A stretch of DNA of 64,000 nt from Megamerina dolium (taxonomy: Eukaryota; Arthropoda; Insecta; Diptera; Megamerinidae), in NCBI GenBank assembly GCA_963854835.1, contig OY978528.1, forward strand, positions 31,603,335 to 31,667,334. Reading direction: 5' to 3'. The position numbers were made by a program, and so were the translations under genes. The first letter of the stretch is position 1, and each line of letters starts with the position of its first letter. Shown piece by piece: positions 9,241 to 23,238 of this stretch. The notes under the pieces were generated by a model. The model was not told where the DNA came from, ran no database searches, and saw nothing but the letters and a program-made list of their open reading frames with translations.

Positions 9241-12099
9241 AAAAAGAAAGATCCCAAAATAAAATGTAAAAAAAAAATTATAATTAAACAGCATTGCATT
9301 TGGTTGTGGATGACTAGATTTTCAAATCTACTCAAGGGTTTTTGTAAAGCAAAAGCTAATGTGAGCATATTTACTTTAAACATATTTTGCTTTTGCTTAA
9401 ACAATTACGCACTTTTATTCATCGGTCAAATTTAATAAATAATGAATACAATATTATTTGATTTTAAATTAAGTGTTCTTGTTGTCGAATTTTTGCATTT
9501 TTTTTTTTTTGAAATTTAATTACATCAAGTATGCTAATGGCTAACATAATCCATCAAGTCTATAAGATATAAAAAGTGGCTTAGAATATTATAAAAATAT
9601 GGGTAATCATAATAAAAATTGCATATTGATGAACAAATCACAAACAAATCGAAAGTAAACAGCATTCAATTTACTGAAATAGACCAGTGTTAGTTAATTC
9701 GCCCCCGGATGTTTACATATTATCAAACAGATCGGATATTATAATAACGAATAAATCACGTAAATTTCGCAGAATTAATGAATTTCGCAGTTTTGTACAA
9801 TACCAACATATAAGAAATTATCACTACAAAAGAAGTAAATGTACACATCTTGTTTTATATTTTGAAAAGACGCAAAAACTGGAGATAATCAAGTTACTCT
9901 CAATCGTAATTTGCACTGTCTAAAGAATAAATTAAATGTCAACATAAAAATCGTAATAAAATTGCAAAAATCAATATCAATAAAAGCTGCTACTATAATG
10001 AGCGAAACATGGTCGTGAAGGGGAAAATATAATAATAACAGCAGTAACAATAAAAGAACAGAACGTACTTTGGTCTATGACCCAGGTACGTAAATTCCAG
10101 CTGTGAACACTGTGAGAATTCTAAGATAATATTAATAATAATATGCATAATAATATTAATAATAATAATAATAAAAATAATAATAGCAGACATTTCTTCA
10201 CCTCAGTGGAGTAATTTTTAGCACAACAGAAACGTGTTGCTGTCGTAATGAAAACTTGTTCGCTTAATGATTTTCACACTAAACTAAAGATATTCCAAAA
10301 TAATTATCTTGTTTTTGAATAGACAAATATGTTTGCGAGTATATTACCTTCATGTTTCGATATTTCATTTGACAAAAAGTATATCAAATGGAATTTTAAT
10401 TCAATTGAGTATAGAATTTTTTAAAATAAATAAATGTAGATTTGAAAAAAAAATGGCTGTATATTCTTAAAAGCAAATGACTGACTAAGGATTAAGCATA
10501 TGCGCTATACCAGCAGTATAGCTTAATTAACCACAAAAATCAGAAAAATCCAGAAAATTATCGACTAAATAAATTTCAATGCATCCAAAGAATGCCATTA
10601 ATAAAATCCTTCACAAATAAGTCAATAGGTAGGTATTCCTTTGAGAAGCAAACCAAGAAAAACCCACAAACCGCAAATCAGCATGAGTAATAATTCTTTT
10701 GTAAGGCTCAAGTACAACCGCTCCTCAAAAAAAACAAAACACACAAAAAACAACAACAACAAAAACTGCAAAATCAAACAAAAGCAAGAAAAAAAATCCC
10801 CGTTAACACAAAGAACGAAACAGGGTTTATACGAGAGCGGGTCAAGGGGGCGGTGGAAGGCAAAAATGAAATAAAAACTATTAACAAATACATACGAAAT
10901 TCGGCTATGCTGACTGTGTCGGCACTTGTGAGAGCTAAAGTGTAAGAGAATAAGTACACAAATAAATCATTAAGTATGACTTGAAGCAAAATTATTCCAA
11001 CTTCCCTGAATGAAAGGAAATATATATGTATGTACATACACGTACCTACTCTCGCTAGAAAACAAACAAACAAAAATATTTTAATAAATAGCTACAAGTA
11101 AAACAACATAACAGCAGCAACAACAACAATAAGACTACTTGGAAAGAAAAATGTCAATAACAAATGCAAAAAAAATGTAAGTAATATTGTACAACATCAA
11201 CAACAACAACAATTAGAGAACAACAGCTAGAAAGCAAAAGTGACAATCGTTTATATAAACACACATCGTTTGGCCATATTACATTATATACGTACTTAGT
11301 ATACAACAATGGTGCTATAAATAGTTAGAAATTCAATTCAGAAAGATGTCAAACATTTACAATACCTCACTGGCATTTTGCAAAGTGTCAACAATTTGGT
11401 AAAATGTCGTTGTCAACCAACCGCAAAAAATATGTCTGCAAATGCAAAGGTAATTTTAATAAAAGAACAACAACAACAACAACACCACCAATAATGAGCA
11501 ACACAGAGAGTAATATTTAGGAGTTACTCTTATAGCTCTATAAACAACTGTTTATCTATACGAGGATTGTAAAAGTTGAAAATGGCATTATAAACGCAGC
11601 AGCAGATACATAATACATACATACATCAAACATCGACAGCAACAGCAACAGCAGCAGAAGCTGCAACAGTATAATAAGCTCTCAATGCGCCCCTATATTA
11701 AACATTACTAAGTACATAACTATGAACGAGAGTATACCAGCTCATATGCCACACACCAATAATACGCACATACACACACACACACATACATCGAGAGTCG
11801 CTCACTTTAAGTTGTACTATGCACTCATCGCTTAAAGCTAGCTATCTGGCTGACTGGCTGACTGGCTAGCTGGCTGGATGTCTGGTTAGCTGTATAGTTT
11901 ACTTAACCGTACGTACTTACTTACTTGTAGCTTTAAGTTGTAGAGGAAGAAAATACACACACACACACACAGTGCTTCACATATGTAAATACGTCGACGT
12001 CGACATTGTCGTCGTCGTCGTTGTCGTCGTATACGTATTAAATTGCGCTTGACTAAAACTAAAGTTTAAAATTTAAACACAAAAACATCTTACAACTTG
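9241..12099. other. AT-rich non-coding sequence with simple repeats
   Basis: Contains AAT- and CAA-type runs (10140-10190, 11100-11130, 11460-11490), CA repeats (11770-11790, 11948-11973) and GGCTGACTGGCTG-type repeats at 11848-11882. A (GTC)n stretch lies at 12000-12030. No gene or transposon recognised. Confidence 0.6.
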
Positions 12100-12357
12100 T
12101 ACGGTCCATTCATGCAAGCTTTTCATTTCAACGCGATAACTTCAAAACGACACACGTTTGCGCGCGCGCCATTTCGCAAAGTATTGAACTGAATATTGAA
12201 AATTGAATACAATTGAAAACGATTCAAACACACAATAATATTATCAGGAGTGGAATTGAAAAGATTGTTAAAAAAAGAAATTCAAATTCAAATAATTACC
12301 AAATATAATAGCAAAAGAATTCAAAAAGAGCGTCACTCAGCAACAACAATAAAGGGT
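12100..12357 (+). other. Candidate promoter / non-coding first exon
   Basis: A CpG-containing island (CGTTTGCGCGCGCGCCATTTCGC around 12149-12176) in an otherwise CpG-poor region is followed by UTR-like AATTGAAAA sequence. It ends at a possible donor AAGG|GTATAA near 12355. There is no ATG-led frame. It resembles fly 5' UTR sequence in style only; a downstream plus-strand gene begins coding at 48372. This is an inference with weak support. Confidence 0.25.
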
Positions 12358-15300
12358 ATAATGTGGTGGCGATAGTTTTAATTTGTTCTGATATAAAATT
12401 TAATATATAAATGAATTGAAAATAATTTTGAAAACATGTTGAACGTAAAGTTTTAATTGTGATTTACTTTATCAGTTTGTATTTTTGGTTTTTCTTTTGT
12501 TTTGTGTTTTTTTGTCGTTTCTTTTTTTTTTTGTAAGATTTTATAATGTCTATTTCTGATAAATCCATTAAAAACAAAGAAAAAATTCACAATATCTAGT
12601 GTCAAGTGTAAATAATTAGCCTGAAGTATGTGTGCGTGTGTATGTGTGTGTAAATATGCAACGTGTTTGAATTGTTAACAAATAAAAAAAAATAACCAAG
12701 AGCAAAAAAAAAAGAAAATAGAAAACAAAGAAATATATAATCTTCTTCTATCCGATTCTTTTTTAACTTTACTAATATTTTATTGGATTAAGCGGAACAT
12801 TGCTTCTGGATTACCAAAAAATAATCAACTTATTCTAAGTAAGTAGATATTGAAATAAAAAAATTAAAAAATATGCATATATCATATGTTTTTTAATTAT
12901 ATCTACAATAATTATTCAAATTATTCATTAATAATAAAGTGATAATATCTATAATTATAAATAATAAAATAGAAGAAAGCTGCATTAATTTATTATTAAA
13001 GTGATTCCAAGAAACTCAAAAATATTTTGAAAACACTAAATTCTTTCAACTTCGAAAAAGAACTGTCAAAAATTTGTCAAATATGTTTTCAAGTTTCAAC
13101 TATGTCAAATTGCAAAAATGCAAAATGGTGCATTGAAAATTAAGGAGATATTAAGGAACCTCTTAATTGTTCTTTAAAGTGTTTATTTACATATTTATAA
13201 TTTGGTAAATTTAACAAACAAATTTTAAACAAATATAATTTAAATTTTATCGAATGCATCATGATTATTTTTAGTGTTATTTTTTTTACAATAATTTTGT
13301 ACAAATCAATTAATTAATATGATTAGTTTTAATCATACAATAGTAATCATTAGGCGATTGAAATTCAACTGTATGCTGATATTAGGCTCTTGAGTTAAAA
13401 AAATAATTTTTATAAAAAATATAAGAAATATGAATGATGGAAAAATTTAGTGTTATTACAAAATGTATAGTTATAGGATAATATCGATGATAGTAACATA
13501 CAAAACAACTTGGAGCACGCTAAATCACTGACTTTTAACAGTTTAATGTTAAATATTATGTTAATGTTATGTTAAATGTTATGAAGTTAAGGAATCTGCA
13601 ATACTCTACTACACAGTGTATAAACGCATGTCCTTTTGTAGGTCGTTGTACTGGCTCTAGTTCATTTGTTGTTATCAGAATCTAAAATCACAGCCACCAT
13701 CCGCAAATATGAGCGCTAAGTTCAATTTCAATGTTAATTTTCTCAATAGAAATATTGAATAAAAAAAATTAATATATTAGGCGAAATCTATCCATTCTAT
13801 CCATTCTTCTTTTGAATATTATTTTATATATGTCAAAGCAATTTAATAAAACATTACATGGTTTCATGTTGTGCTCGATCAGACCTACCAGACCATACTT
13901 CACTGCAGCACCGTGTAATTATAAAGAAATTATGAATTACTTAAGAATTACTTAATGATTGTATGAGTATGCTCGTAAGAGAAAATATCTAAATGATATT
14001 ATTTTTTTTTTTTTGGCCTGCAAACCGATTAATTTCAATAATAAATTAGGCTTATTTTGCATATTTTGCAATGACAAGTTGTATGCATGCGTGTGCATTA
14101 TGAACATGCAACTCATCGTATTTATAAGAAAACTATTAACTGCCACTTGCCAGTAGCATACTATAACATAATACACATACATAGTACTTACACTACTGTA
14201 AACGACAGCAGCAATAGCAGAAGCTGATTGAACGGCTTTTTAAAATGAATATTTGCAAATCAACAACAAAGCCACTCTTGTTAGAGGTAGCTAGTTAAAG
14301 AGGCGAAAAAAAAAATTCCAAAACAACAACAACAAGAAAATAATCTGCAAAAACAATAATAACAATAATAATAATAATACTAACAAATACAACGTATGAT
14401 TGCCACAATTTGTTAAGCAAATCTGCCAATTTACAATATAAACTATACTCGTATGATTAAAGTGCATGTTTTTGTTGTTTTTGTTGTTGTGGTTGTGTTT
14501 GTTACTGTTGCTCGGTTGCTTTGATTTTGTGTATTGTATATGTTTGATGCTTAATAGCATCTTGAGCAGACAGCTATGTTACGCTAAGTGTATTGTTTTT
14601 GTTGTTGTCGTTTTTGTTTTCGTTTTTTTTTTGTTTTGTTTCATATTGTTACTGTTGCACTGTTGCTAAGTCTATTTACAAATGCACACACATACACATA
14701 CATATATGTATGTAGGTATATACCGTATATTTATACATTTTTGGCAATTTTTATATATTTGCCTTTGTTGTTGGTTTCTTTATTTATTTTATTTTTGTAA
14801 TACTTTTTCTATGCTTTTGAAAAAAAAAATTTACATAATTAAATCGATTGCAAATATTTATGTCCATTATTTTTACCAATTTCTTGTTTGTTTTTATTAC
14901 GATCATTTTTGCAATTCTCTGCACATTTTTTATTTATTTCTGTTTTTCGATCTCCTCAAAAGGGTTGTTTGCATTTTGCTTTCTGTTGTTGTTGTTGTTA
15001 ATGGAGTTTTTGCTTTTTGCTAAATTCATGCTCGGCATCAGCTCATCAACGCTGTGATGAAGCGATTGATTAGTATAAATTTGTCGCCTTGCTTTTGTTA
15101 TTGTTGTTGTTTTTTTATATATTGTAATAAATGATTGTCATGTCATCTTAAATTATATTTGTACGTAGGCATCTTTTTTGTTATGGTGCAAATATAAAGT
15201 TTTTGTTTATTTTTTGCATAATATGTCTATATGATATATTGTAATTATAATTTATTTAATTGAATTTTAACTACTTAAAATTGAATAAGATGCATATCTA

Positions 15301-16347
15301 TTTTAAAAATGATATTACTAAAAAGTAACTTATTTACGACTATACATAAAAGCACAAGGCAGCTATACTTATAGAATTACTTTGAATATTTTACAAATAT
15401 TTTTATAATTATTATGATTTTGGCATTTAAACACATAAAATGGCAAAACATAGGGTGTGAGTTGCTTTAATTCCAAATTAAAGTATATAAATTTGACAGA
15501 AATCACAAATTATGACATATTTTTTAGAAGGAAATTCCTCAAAAAAGAAGATTCATAGATTAGAAAAGATATGTAAGGTATTACGTCTACATGTGCTCGC
15601 AAATATTTTACGTGCTTTCGTTAATTCCATTTAGAGATAAGAATAATGTAAGCAAATGTGATCAAAATTAATAATCATTTGTTCAAGTTGTGGCAAGAAT
15701 TTTTCTTTCTCATAATATTCTCTCGGATGCTTACTTGAAAAAAATTGAAAATTTTCGCATCTTTAAAATTGAAATAGAAATTTGCTAAAACCCTAGAATA
15801 TATAAAATTAGAGACTATTTCATTACTTACATATCTGGATAGAGCACTTTATTCAGTTGATTTTATATGGTCGCTGGTATCAATTGAAAACTTTAACAGA
15901 TGCCCGGCCCTCTGTATCCTTCTACTGGACACTATGTTTCCATTTCCTTTGATGTCCACCACCGAAATTATATATGTATATTAAAAAAAATATCCACAAC
16001 TTTATTCGGACTATAATAATTTAAAATTTAAATAAGAATAATACATTGCTATGACACTTCAATATTTTCATATATATATAAATCATATAACTGTATACAT
16101 GTGTGTATTACTTGTAATTCTGAAGATCTGAAAATTAAAAAAATATACAAATTCAAATTATATCAGTTGACGCAAAAAATCTGGTTTTGAGAATCTCGAA
16201 ATTATTGAATAGTGTGTGAATGAGTGGAAATTATTGATGTGATGATGATATTTTTGTGAATGAAAACGAAACAATAAATCATAATTAATAAAATAAAGTG
16301 AAAAATAAATTCGGCATATTTTTCTTGCATATCTTACATATCTCAAG
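12358..16347. other. AT-rich non-coding sequence with simple repeats
   Basis: Many poly-A/T and TTG/AAC runs. Open frames at 14466-15057 are products of TTG/TTT repeats (F, L, V, C-rich) and not genes. No transposon seen. Confidence 0.55.
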
Positions 16348-17260
16348 CATTCTATAGAGTATGGCACCAAGGACTATTAGCTAAAATAAAAAAGGAGCTG
16401 CCCCTGAAAGCATATTTACTCATAAAGTCATATCTACACCAACGTTTGTTCTATGTTAACTATGACAACGAAATGTCGCCTTTTCATCAAATTGAAGCTG
16501 GAGTCCCACAAGGCAGCATATTAAGCCCAATCCTTTACTTACTTTTTACTTATGATTTGCCAATATCTGACGGCGTTCTCACGAGAACTTTTCCCAATGA
16601 CAGCGCTATAATCACGACCGCACGGGATCCCATAGAATCATCATCTATGCCTCAAAAAGCAATTGATCAAATTTCTCTCTGGTTGAAAAGTTGGCGTCTG
16701 AAGGTAAACGAAACTAAATCTACACATGTAACATTTACAAATAAGAGAGACACATGCCCACAAATCAAATTGAATAATATTTCACTCCTTCAATCTGACT
16801 CTGCTAAATACTTGGGAATTCACTTAGACATGGAAACATGTGCATGAAGAGCACACATCTTTGCCAAAAGGAAAGCCCTGGGAATACAATTTCGCAGCAT
16901 TTACTGGCTGTTAAAACGTCAATCTCCTCTCTCTATAGACAACAGTGTGGACTTACGGTATTCAACTATGGGATACAGCATCAAATTCAAATCCTTAGAA
17001 ATCCTTCAAAGATTTCAATCCGAAACTCTACGAATCCTTGTAAGCGCTCCTTGGTACGTGACGAACGCCCAAATTCAACGGTACCTCAAAATCCCACTAG
17101 TGAAGGATGAAATAAAAAAAAATTGCCACAAAATATCGAGATCGCCTGCAATGACACCCAAACGAGCTTATCGCTAATTTGGTGTCACCATCGCAAGTCT
17201 TTCTAAGGCTAAAAAAGAAAACACCGCTCCAGCTCGTCTCATAGGAAGCTGTTTTATTAT
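16348..17260 (+). mobile_element. Jockey-clade LINE fragment (reverse transcriptase part)
   Basis: A 5'-truncated, degraded non-LTR retrotransposon. The coding remnant runs from HQGLLAKIKKEL at 16355 through the RT core to a C-terminal region near 17250 (VSPSQVFLRLK). No poly-A tail or target duplication could be fixed. It matches Jockey-type RT in motif order: the QGSILSPILY block, the F..DS catalytic block, the LKVNETKS block, KYLGIHLD, then WYVTNAQIQR.LKIP. Confidence 0.8.
16352..17250 (+). pseudogene. Jockey-type reverse transcriptase remnant
   Basis: The longest open piece is 16446-16847. It holds AGVPQGSILSPILY (RT motif 4 region) and a catalytic block that reads FPNDSAI where Jockey elements have F-A-D-D, so the Asp pair is already damaged. 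KYLGIHLD follows. Around 16845 there is a frameshift; the continuation uses other frames (LRYSTMGYS, SLEILQRFQSETLRILVSAPWYVTNAQ). A further stop is at 17175. The N-terminal endonuclease is absent. It cannot be active. Confidence 0.8.
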
Positions 17261-18432
17261 ATAATGACGCGTTGTCCAATACTCCAGAACTATGTGTTTG
17301 CTGATACTATTTTGAGACCGCTTCATCTCCCCTTTTGCAATATTAGTAGTATAAAATAGACCTCAGTACAGTAACAAATACGATAGTATTTCCATTAACA
17401 GTTCTAGAAAAATTCTTACTGCAAACATAATGAATTGAATACATATTCCTCATTCGCATAGCCAAAGTACATTTCTTTATAACATATATGTATAAAATGT
17501 GAATTTCATCATTAGCGTTTCATGACTACCAATTTATTTTGTCCAAAGCAATTAATTAAACTATTTTATTATGCATATATATATAATTATATTTGAACTC
17601 TAAAATAACTCAATGGAAAGATTAAAATACCAAAAATATTAATTACACAGCCCAGCAATTTTAAAATTTCTTGATTGCAGCAGTGTACGAATGGGATTGT
17701 ATAACCGTTAGAGTGTTTGATATGTTGACAATTTTTCCTATTGTCATTTGAATATATTAGGAATATTCGTTCTGAAGTAATAAATGCAATATAAGCTTGA
17801 AAAGGTAAAGGTTTGATGGCATACATAGGTCATATTTTTATACGAGTATGACATACATTCGTACAGTTTAAATTTATGTAAAAAAATGATAATGCCTTGG
17901 GTAAATTATTTGCTCATCGAAAAATAATGAGGGCTCCCAAATGATAAATCACTTTCATAGTGTTATAGCATAAAAAAAAAATTAAGACGAATTTATTCAA
18001 AAAAATCATTATAGTAATAAGAAACACAAATATTGCAAAGAAATCAAATTTAAAGTGTCTCTTCCCAAATATGAGGACATGAGTAATATTCATAATTTTA
18101 TAAGCAATAACTTTATATCAGCCTTCAAGCCTGTATCCGTTCCAATTTACATATCTGCAAAAAGTTAGATGTGCTGCATTATAACTACCAATGACTAGTA
18201 CAACATTCTCTTAGGATTATATCATAATTTTGTTTGTTTTGTTGCAAAAAACTGTGTAATTTTTTGATTTTGTTACAATAAATTGAATGAAAAAAAGTTG
18301 GCGTGATCTGCTATACGCACATTGCTTGTCGTTGAAATAAATATATTATACTTACAAATATATTCATATTGTATTTAGGCAAAAATTTGTAAATTTTTTT
18401 TTTATTTACATTACATTATTCTCTCTCTCTCA

Positions 18433-18463
<31 letters not shown>

Positions 18464-20395
18464 GGTCTCCCAATTATTATCATCAACATCATCGACATCA
18501 TCATTAACAAAATTTCTTGTATAAATTTGGCATTTCTTTACTATGACATTGACTTACATATTATACATATTTTTTTTTTTGTGTTGCTGCTTCTTTTAGT
18601 TGTTGTTTGTATGGTTGCTCCATTATGAGCGTGTGTATGTATGTATGTGTACATATGTTTTTTGTTTGTCATCTTTATTTCTGCTTCATTTCATATCAGT
18701 CATTTGCAGATTTGATATTTATTTATTTATAAAGTTTTTTTTTTAATATAATCTATATGTATGTGTGTACGTATAATTATTATATGTAGGTAACAAAAAT
18801 GTATCGATATAGCATATACATATTTCCATATATACGAGTATATGTACCATCTGCTAGCGCGAATGCATACACTGTTTGATCGAGTGGTTTTTTTTTCAGT
18901 TAATCATACATGCATAAAATCCGTTGTGCAATTGACGAAATATTGCCAAAAATAACGCAAGGAAGATACAGTAATATTATAATAAAATTAAGAGCAACAA
19001 AAAACCAAAAAAAAACGAAAAAAACTAAAAAAGTTTGCAGTAAAAACGCAATAAAATGGTATTTGTTACAAACAATTTCATTAGTTCGGTAAAAATTTAA
19101 GTGCATAAATGCATTTCAGAAACAATCAATGCAACAGTATATGAGCATGAAATGCAAATAGCTTTCATTATAAAATTTCCAATAAATTTATTTCTATTTT
19201 TCATTTTATTGCCTTAGCTAGCTATATTTTTACATGAGCTTATTTGTATGTTTTATTGCTATTTAAAAATCAATTTGAAATTTAGTGTAACTGTGTTAAT
19301 ATATTAGTTTGTTGATTTAAGTTCCACCCTTTGCGAACTTTGAGTGTGAACTTTTATGATTTATTGATTATTTGTTGGAGTTTTTTTTTTTCAAATGAAT
19401 TTGCTAAATTGTATAATTAGATGTTAGTATGTAGTTAAAAGTAGTAATATTTATGGGCATTTCTTAGAAATGATTAATCAAACTTGAATCGAAATTGAAA
19501 ATGCTCGATAATTTATTTTAACCTCTAATAACAAAGAGTATTAACATGTAAGTGCACTATTGGATTATTTGATTAAAAAAAGTTATATTCTTCATAAATA
19601 TTCTTTTTTTTTGCCTCTCTCAATCATATCACTATATATTGGGTGATATTTTCAAAACAATTTTTTCTTAAATATACATCTCATTTAGTGTTGCAAAATA
19701 AACAGCATCTGTAGCCCTTCACTTGTCTTAATTTTCTTACATAATTTATTCAAACGAATATTGTGTCTACGTAACCCAGAAAATGCCCATACTCGTTGTA
19801 ATATTTTTCTCGCCATTTATGGAATTTTAATAAATAAATATGTACCTATTAATACTTTCATCTTATTCACATTGTACTGATACATACATATATCATTTAC
19901 TGACATATTGACCATTAGTCACGTCAAATTCATAATATTTAATTGATTTCATTTTTGTGTTATGTTACGTTATTTTCTAATAATAAAAATATGCAAAAAT
20001 TCATAGTAATATTGTATTTGTAGTGAAGCAATCTCAAAAAAAAAAAACAAAAATAATAAATCAAAGCAAAAAAAAGTAAATATTTTGATAAGCATAAGTA
20101 CCAAACAATAAATAACTTTGTCATACCTAAACGTTAGGCTGGTTCTTAGCTCTGAAAATGTAATTCACTACATTTTTTCTATTTCTTTCAAGGGAGATGT
20201 TTTAAATTTTAATTTATTATTGAAGTTCTTACTTGTTGCTGCTAGATTAAGTCTCAACCAAATTTTTATTTTTGTTTTCGATTTTTATTCAATTTTCCGA
20301 GGTTCTACACATAAGAAATAGATGAAACAATATATGTTGAGGATGTAGTGGTTGTAAATTGGGAGAAAGACCGACAAATTTATATTAAACAAATA
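17261..20395. other. AT-rich non-coding sequence
   Basis: Includes a (CT)n microsatellite at 18421-18460, CAT repeats near 18480-18505 and many poly-T runs. A good-looking polypyrimidine/CAG site at 18887-18899 precedes a short lysine-rich frame (18910-19092), but that frame has no support as a gene. Confidence 0.5.
18421..18460. repeat. (CT)n microsatellite
   Basis: A run of CT units with one interruption (CACTC). Confidence 0.95.
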
Positions 20396-20527
20396 TATAT
20401 GTGGCACTTATAGGCCCCGAAGAACATTTTGGCCTAGTTTCTCTTTCAGTAATGTTGTGGATCATACACTCTGGACAGTGTTAGAAAGCGCCTACTCATA
20501 TTAGATGGTTCCGAATGGCAGAACCGG
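20396..20527 (-). mobile_element. tRNA-derived SINE, 5'-truncated copy (copy 5)
   Basis: On the minus strand it covers the 3' third of the family: CCGGTTCTGCCATTCGGAACC, the TCTAACACTGTCCAGAGT block, and the terminal GGGGCCTATAAGTGCCACATAT. The tRNA-like head is missing. Confidence 0.8.
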
Positions 20528-23238
20528 TTTTTTATTTATTTTTTACATCCTAAATTCCCTCCCAATGATATCTCCATTAGAAAATTTATGTTTTATACAT
20601 TTCACTTGTACTACTTTGTAGACGGATAAAATCTAAGATCATCCTCGGCTTGTTTTTTCTGGCCCATTACTTTTTCCCCAACATTTTTGTTTCCTATCTA
20701 TACCGCTTAGGGTAGCTTTGTTACAAAATGTACGCGAAAACACTCAAAAATCATAAAATAGTTCCATCGCTGACCAGTAGTCGCTCCTAGAAGGATGAAA
20801 TATTTGACTGCAACTTATTAATTTATTTTTACAGTTTTTCTGAAATATACTATATTCGCTCTTTGTGGGGTCTGAACTGCAAAACTGAGAATTATATATA
20901 ATAAGCTCTAACTAATCTTGGAGTTCTCCCACAGGAGTAAAATCTATTTTTGGTGCCCATTTTCTATTTCTCCCCAATAGGTGATCTCACCTAGTGAAAG
21001 TGAAAACACCTAAAAATCGATCAATAATTCCATAAATGACAAAAAATTATCAGCGGAGGACTTAAATGTGGGACATACTCCCATTAAATCTTTCTTGAGA
21101 CATTTCTCTCGAACATACTTACCCCTACATCAATACTTTAAGGGGTTCTCGACAGAATTCTACAAGATCACCTATTCATTTTTGTTTCCTAACATTTTTC
21201 TTTGTTGAACATACATACTTACTCCACATCCCCATTACACAAGAGGCCTCCCATATGATATCAGGTTATAAAAGCAGCACTTCTAAAGTTAAGGACATCC
21301 CTAATACTCTTATATGTACGTACATACATACATTAATCTATAACTCACTGATACTGTTGACGTACTTGAAGCCCAACAAGCGTAGATAATTCTAGTAATC
21401 AGACAAAGACAACAAAATATGTGATATTAATAATTGTTTAAATTGTTAAACGTTATGTACGTTCAGCATTCAATTTCAATCATAAAGTTAACAAGTAAAT
21501 ACAAAAACAACAAACAGTCGCCTCTATAGTACCTGCTATTACTCAAAACGGTAGCAGTAAAACAAAAGACTTAAACAACGTACTTGATGAGATAACTTAT
21601 AATACATACATATGTACGTATATGAAACGTTTAAGCATTACTATTCGTATTATGTACCTAATACTATTGTTATTGTTATACTATATGTATTATTGTTATT
21701 ATGATTTCTTAACAAATTTAATTAGATATTTATTATTTAATTGGATTCTTTGTTTTGCCTATTCTTCTTTGTAAAACAACACAAACAGTAAGATAAGAAT
21801 TTGATATCAGTATATAGTATCAGAACCAATGTTCGTATACATTTGTCATTAGAGTGAGTCGAGTTTGAAATTTTTTATCATAAATTTGGTATTTAATATC
21901 CGATATTTAGAAGCGTTATATATTGGTAAAGGATTAAGTTTTTGTCTATTGACGCACAAAATTTTCACATAATAAATACTCAATCAAGAGGTGGAGAGGT
22001 GTGTATGGGCAGCAACCCAACCTAATGAATATATATAAATGAATATACTGCTATATACACATTTTTTTATGGAGATATTGTCTATATTTTTACTTGATAT
22101 TGCAAGCTGAATGCGTGCAGTGATGCGTGCTAACAATGCTAACATTTTGCTTTTCGTATTTTTGCTCCCTTGCAATAATTAAATAATTGGCAATATTTTT
22201 GGATTTATTATATCTATTATAAATGTATTGGTTACACATAGAAATATACCTGTATATATTGTTATTGTTGTACAATAAAATAAAAATACAAATGTTTGTA
22301 AGAATTACTCTGTTAAATTGTATTTCTTTTTATTTTTTAATATTTTTTTTCTTCTTTTGCTTTTTGGTGAAACGCTCTAATTACGTTTAAAAATTTAATA
22401 TCGATATAAAATTCGTGTAGATATTGTTAGTAAAATACTTTTTAAAAATTTTGTAGAAATAATAAACAAAAAGCTATTGTATGTCATAAGTTATGGTAAC
22501 ACGTACCTGAGCCAAGGAAAATCAAATTATAAATGTTGCAAAATGCTTATAATAAAGCAGATGTGCCATAATTGTATGTAGTTAAAAAACAAATAAAATT
22601 CTTATAAATACAATTTACCATACAATGTATCAGACATCTAATTTGTTAATTTATAAATATTTTGCACAAATACACACACACATTCATAGGGATTTATGCA
22701 AAGTTCAATGTTAAATCAATCAATCGTCAACGTATGCTTGTACAATATTTTAAAGCAAGTATATATATGTATGTTTCATGTGATTCATTTTAAACAACAA
22801 TGACGTTTAAAAGAGCTTGTGTCAAATGTGCATACATACACACAAACAATATTCAGTACCTATGAACACATACCCAGTGCGAAATATTGATGCTTATTTC
22901 GTTATAATGCATGCTTTTCTGTAGCATTTGGTGATAAAATCTGATACACATATTGAGAGCCTTCAAAGGAAGAAAGCTTTAAGAGAAATTATCACATGTA
23001 CTGGACCAAATACGAATTGATCATATTTTCTAAATGTATTTTACTTTTTCATGCACACATAATACAGCTGAATAATTTGAATTAGCAAGATCTTTTAATT
23101 TGCAAGTTTAAGTTTGGAGTTTATATTGCAATTACAACACAAACTCCTGATCTCAAGGTCAAATATTGTATTTACTCAAGCATTCGCACTAGTATTCCAC
23201 TATGAAGGCATTTGCTATATCACGAACAAAATTAAATA
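20528..23238. other. AT-rich non-coding sequence with diverged direct repeats
   Basis: Between about 20627 and 21060 two diverged copies of a block recur with a spacing near 300 bases. Shared elements are AAAATCTA, CCCATT..TTTTTC.CC, and GTGAAAACACCTAAAAATC versus GCGAAAACACTCAAAAATC. The rest is AT-rich with no gene. Confidence 0.4.

Noticed and set aside
14466..15057. Overlapping hydrophobic plus-strand ORFs (membrane-protein look)
   Set aside because: The residues F, L, V and C come from TTG/TTT simple repeats. There is no conserved motif, and all three frames look alike.
18887..19092. Polypyrimidine/CAG acceptor followed by a Lys-rich ORF
   Set aside because: The acceptor is good, but the reading frame turns into an A-rich repeat (KKTKKTKK), with no donor and no homology.
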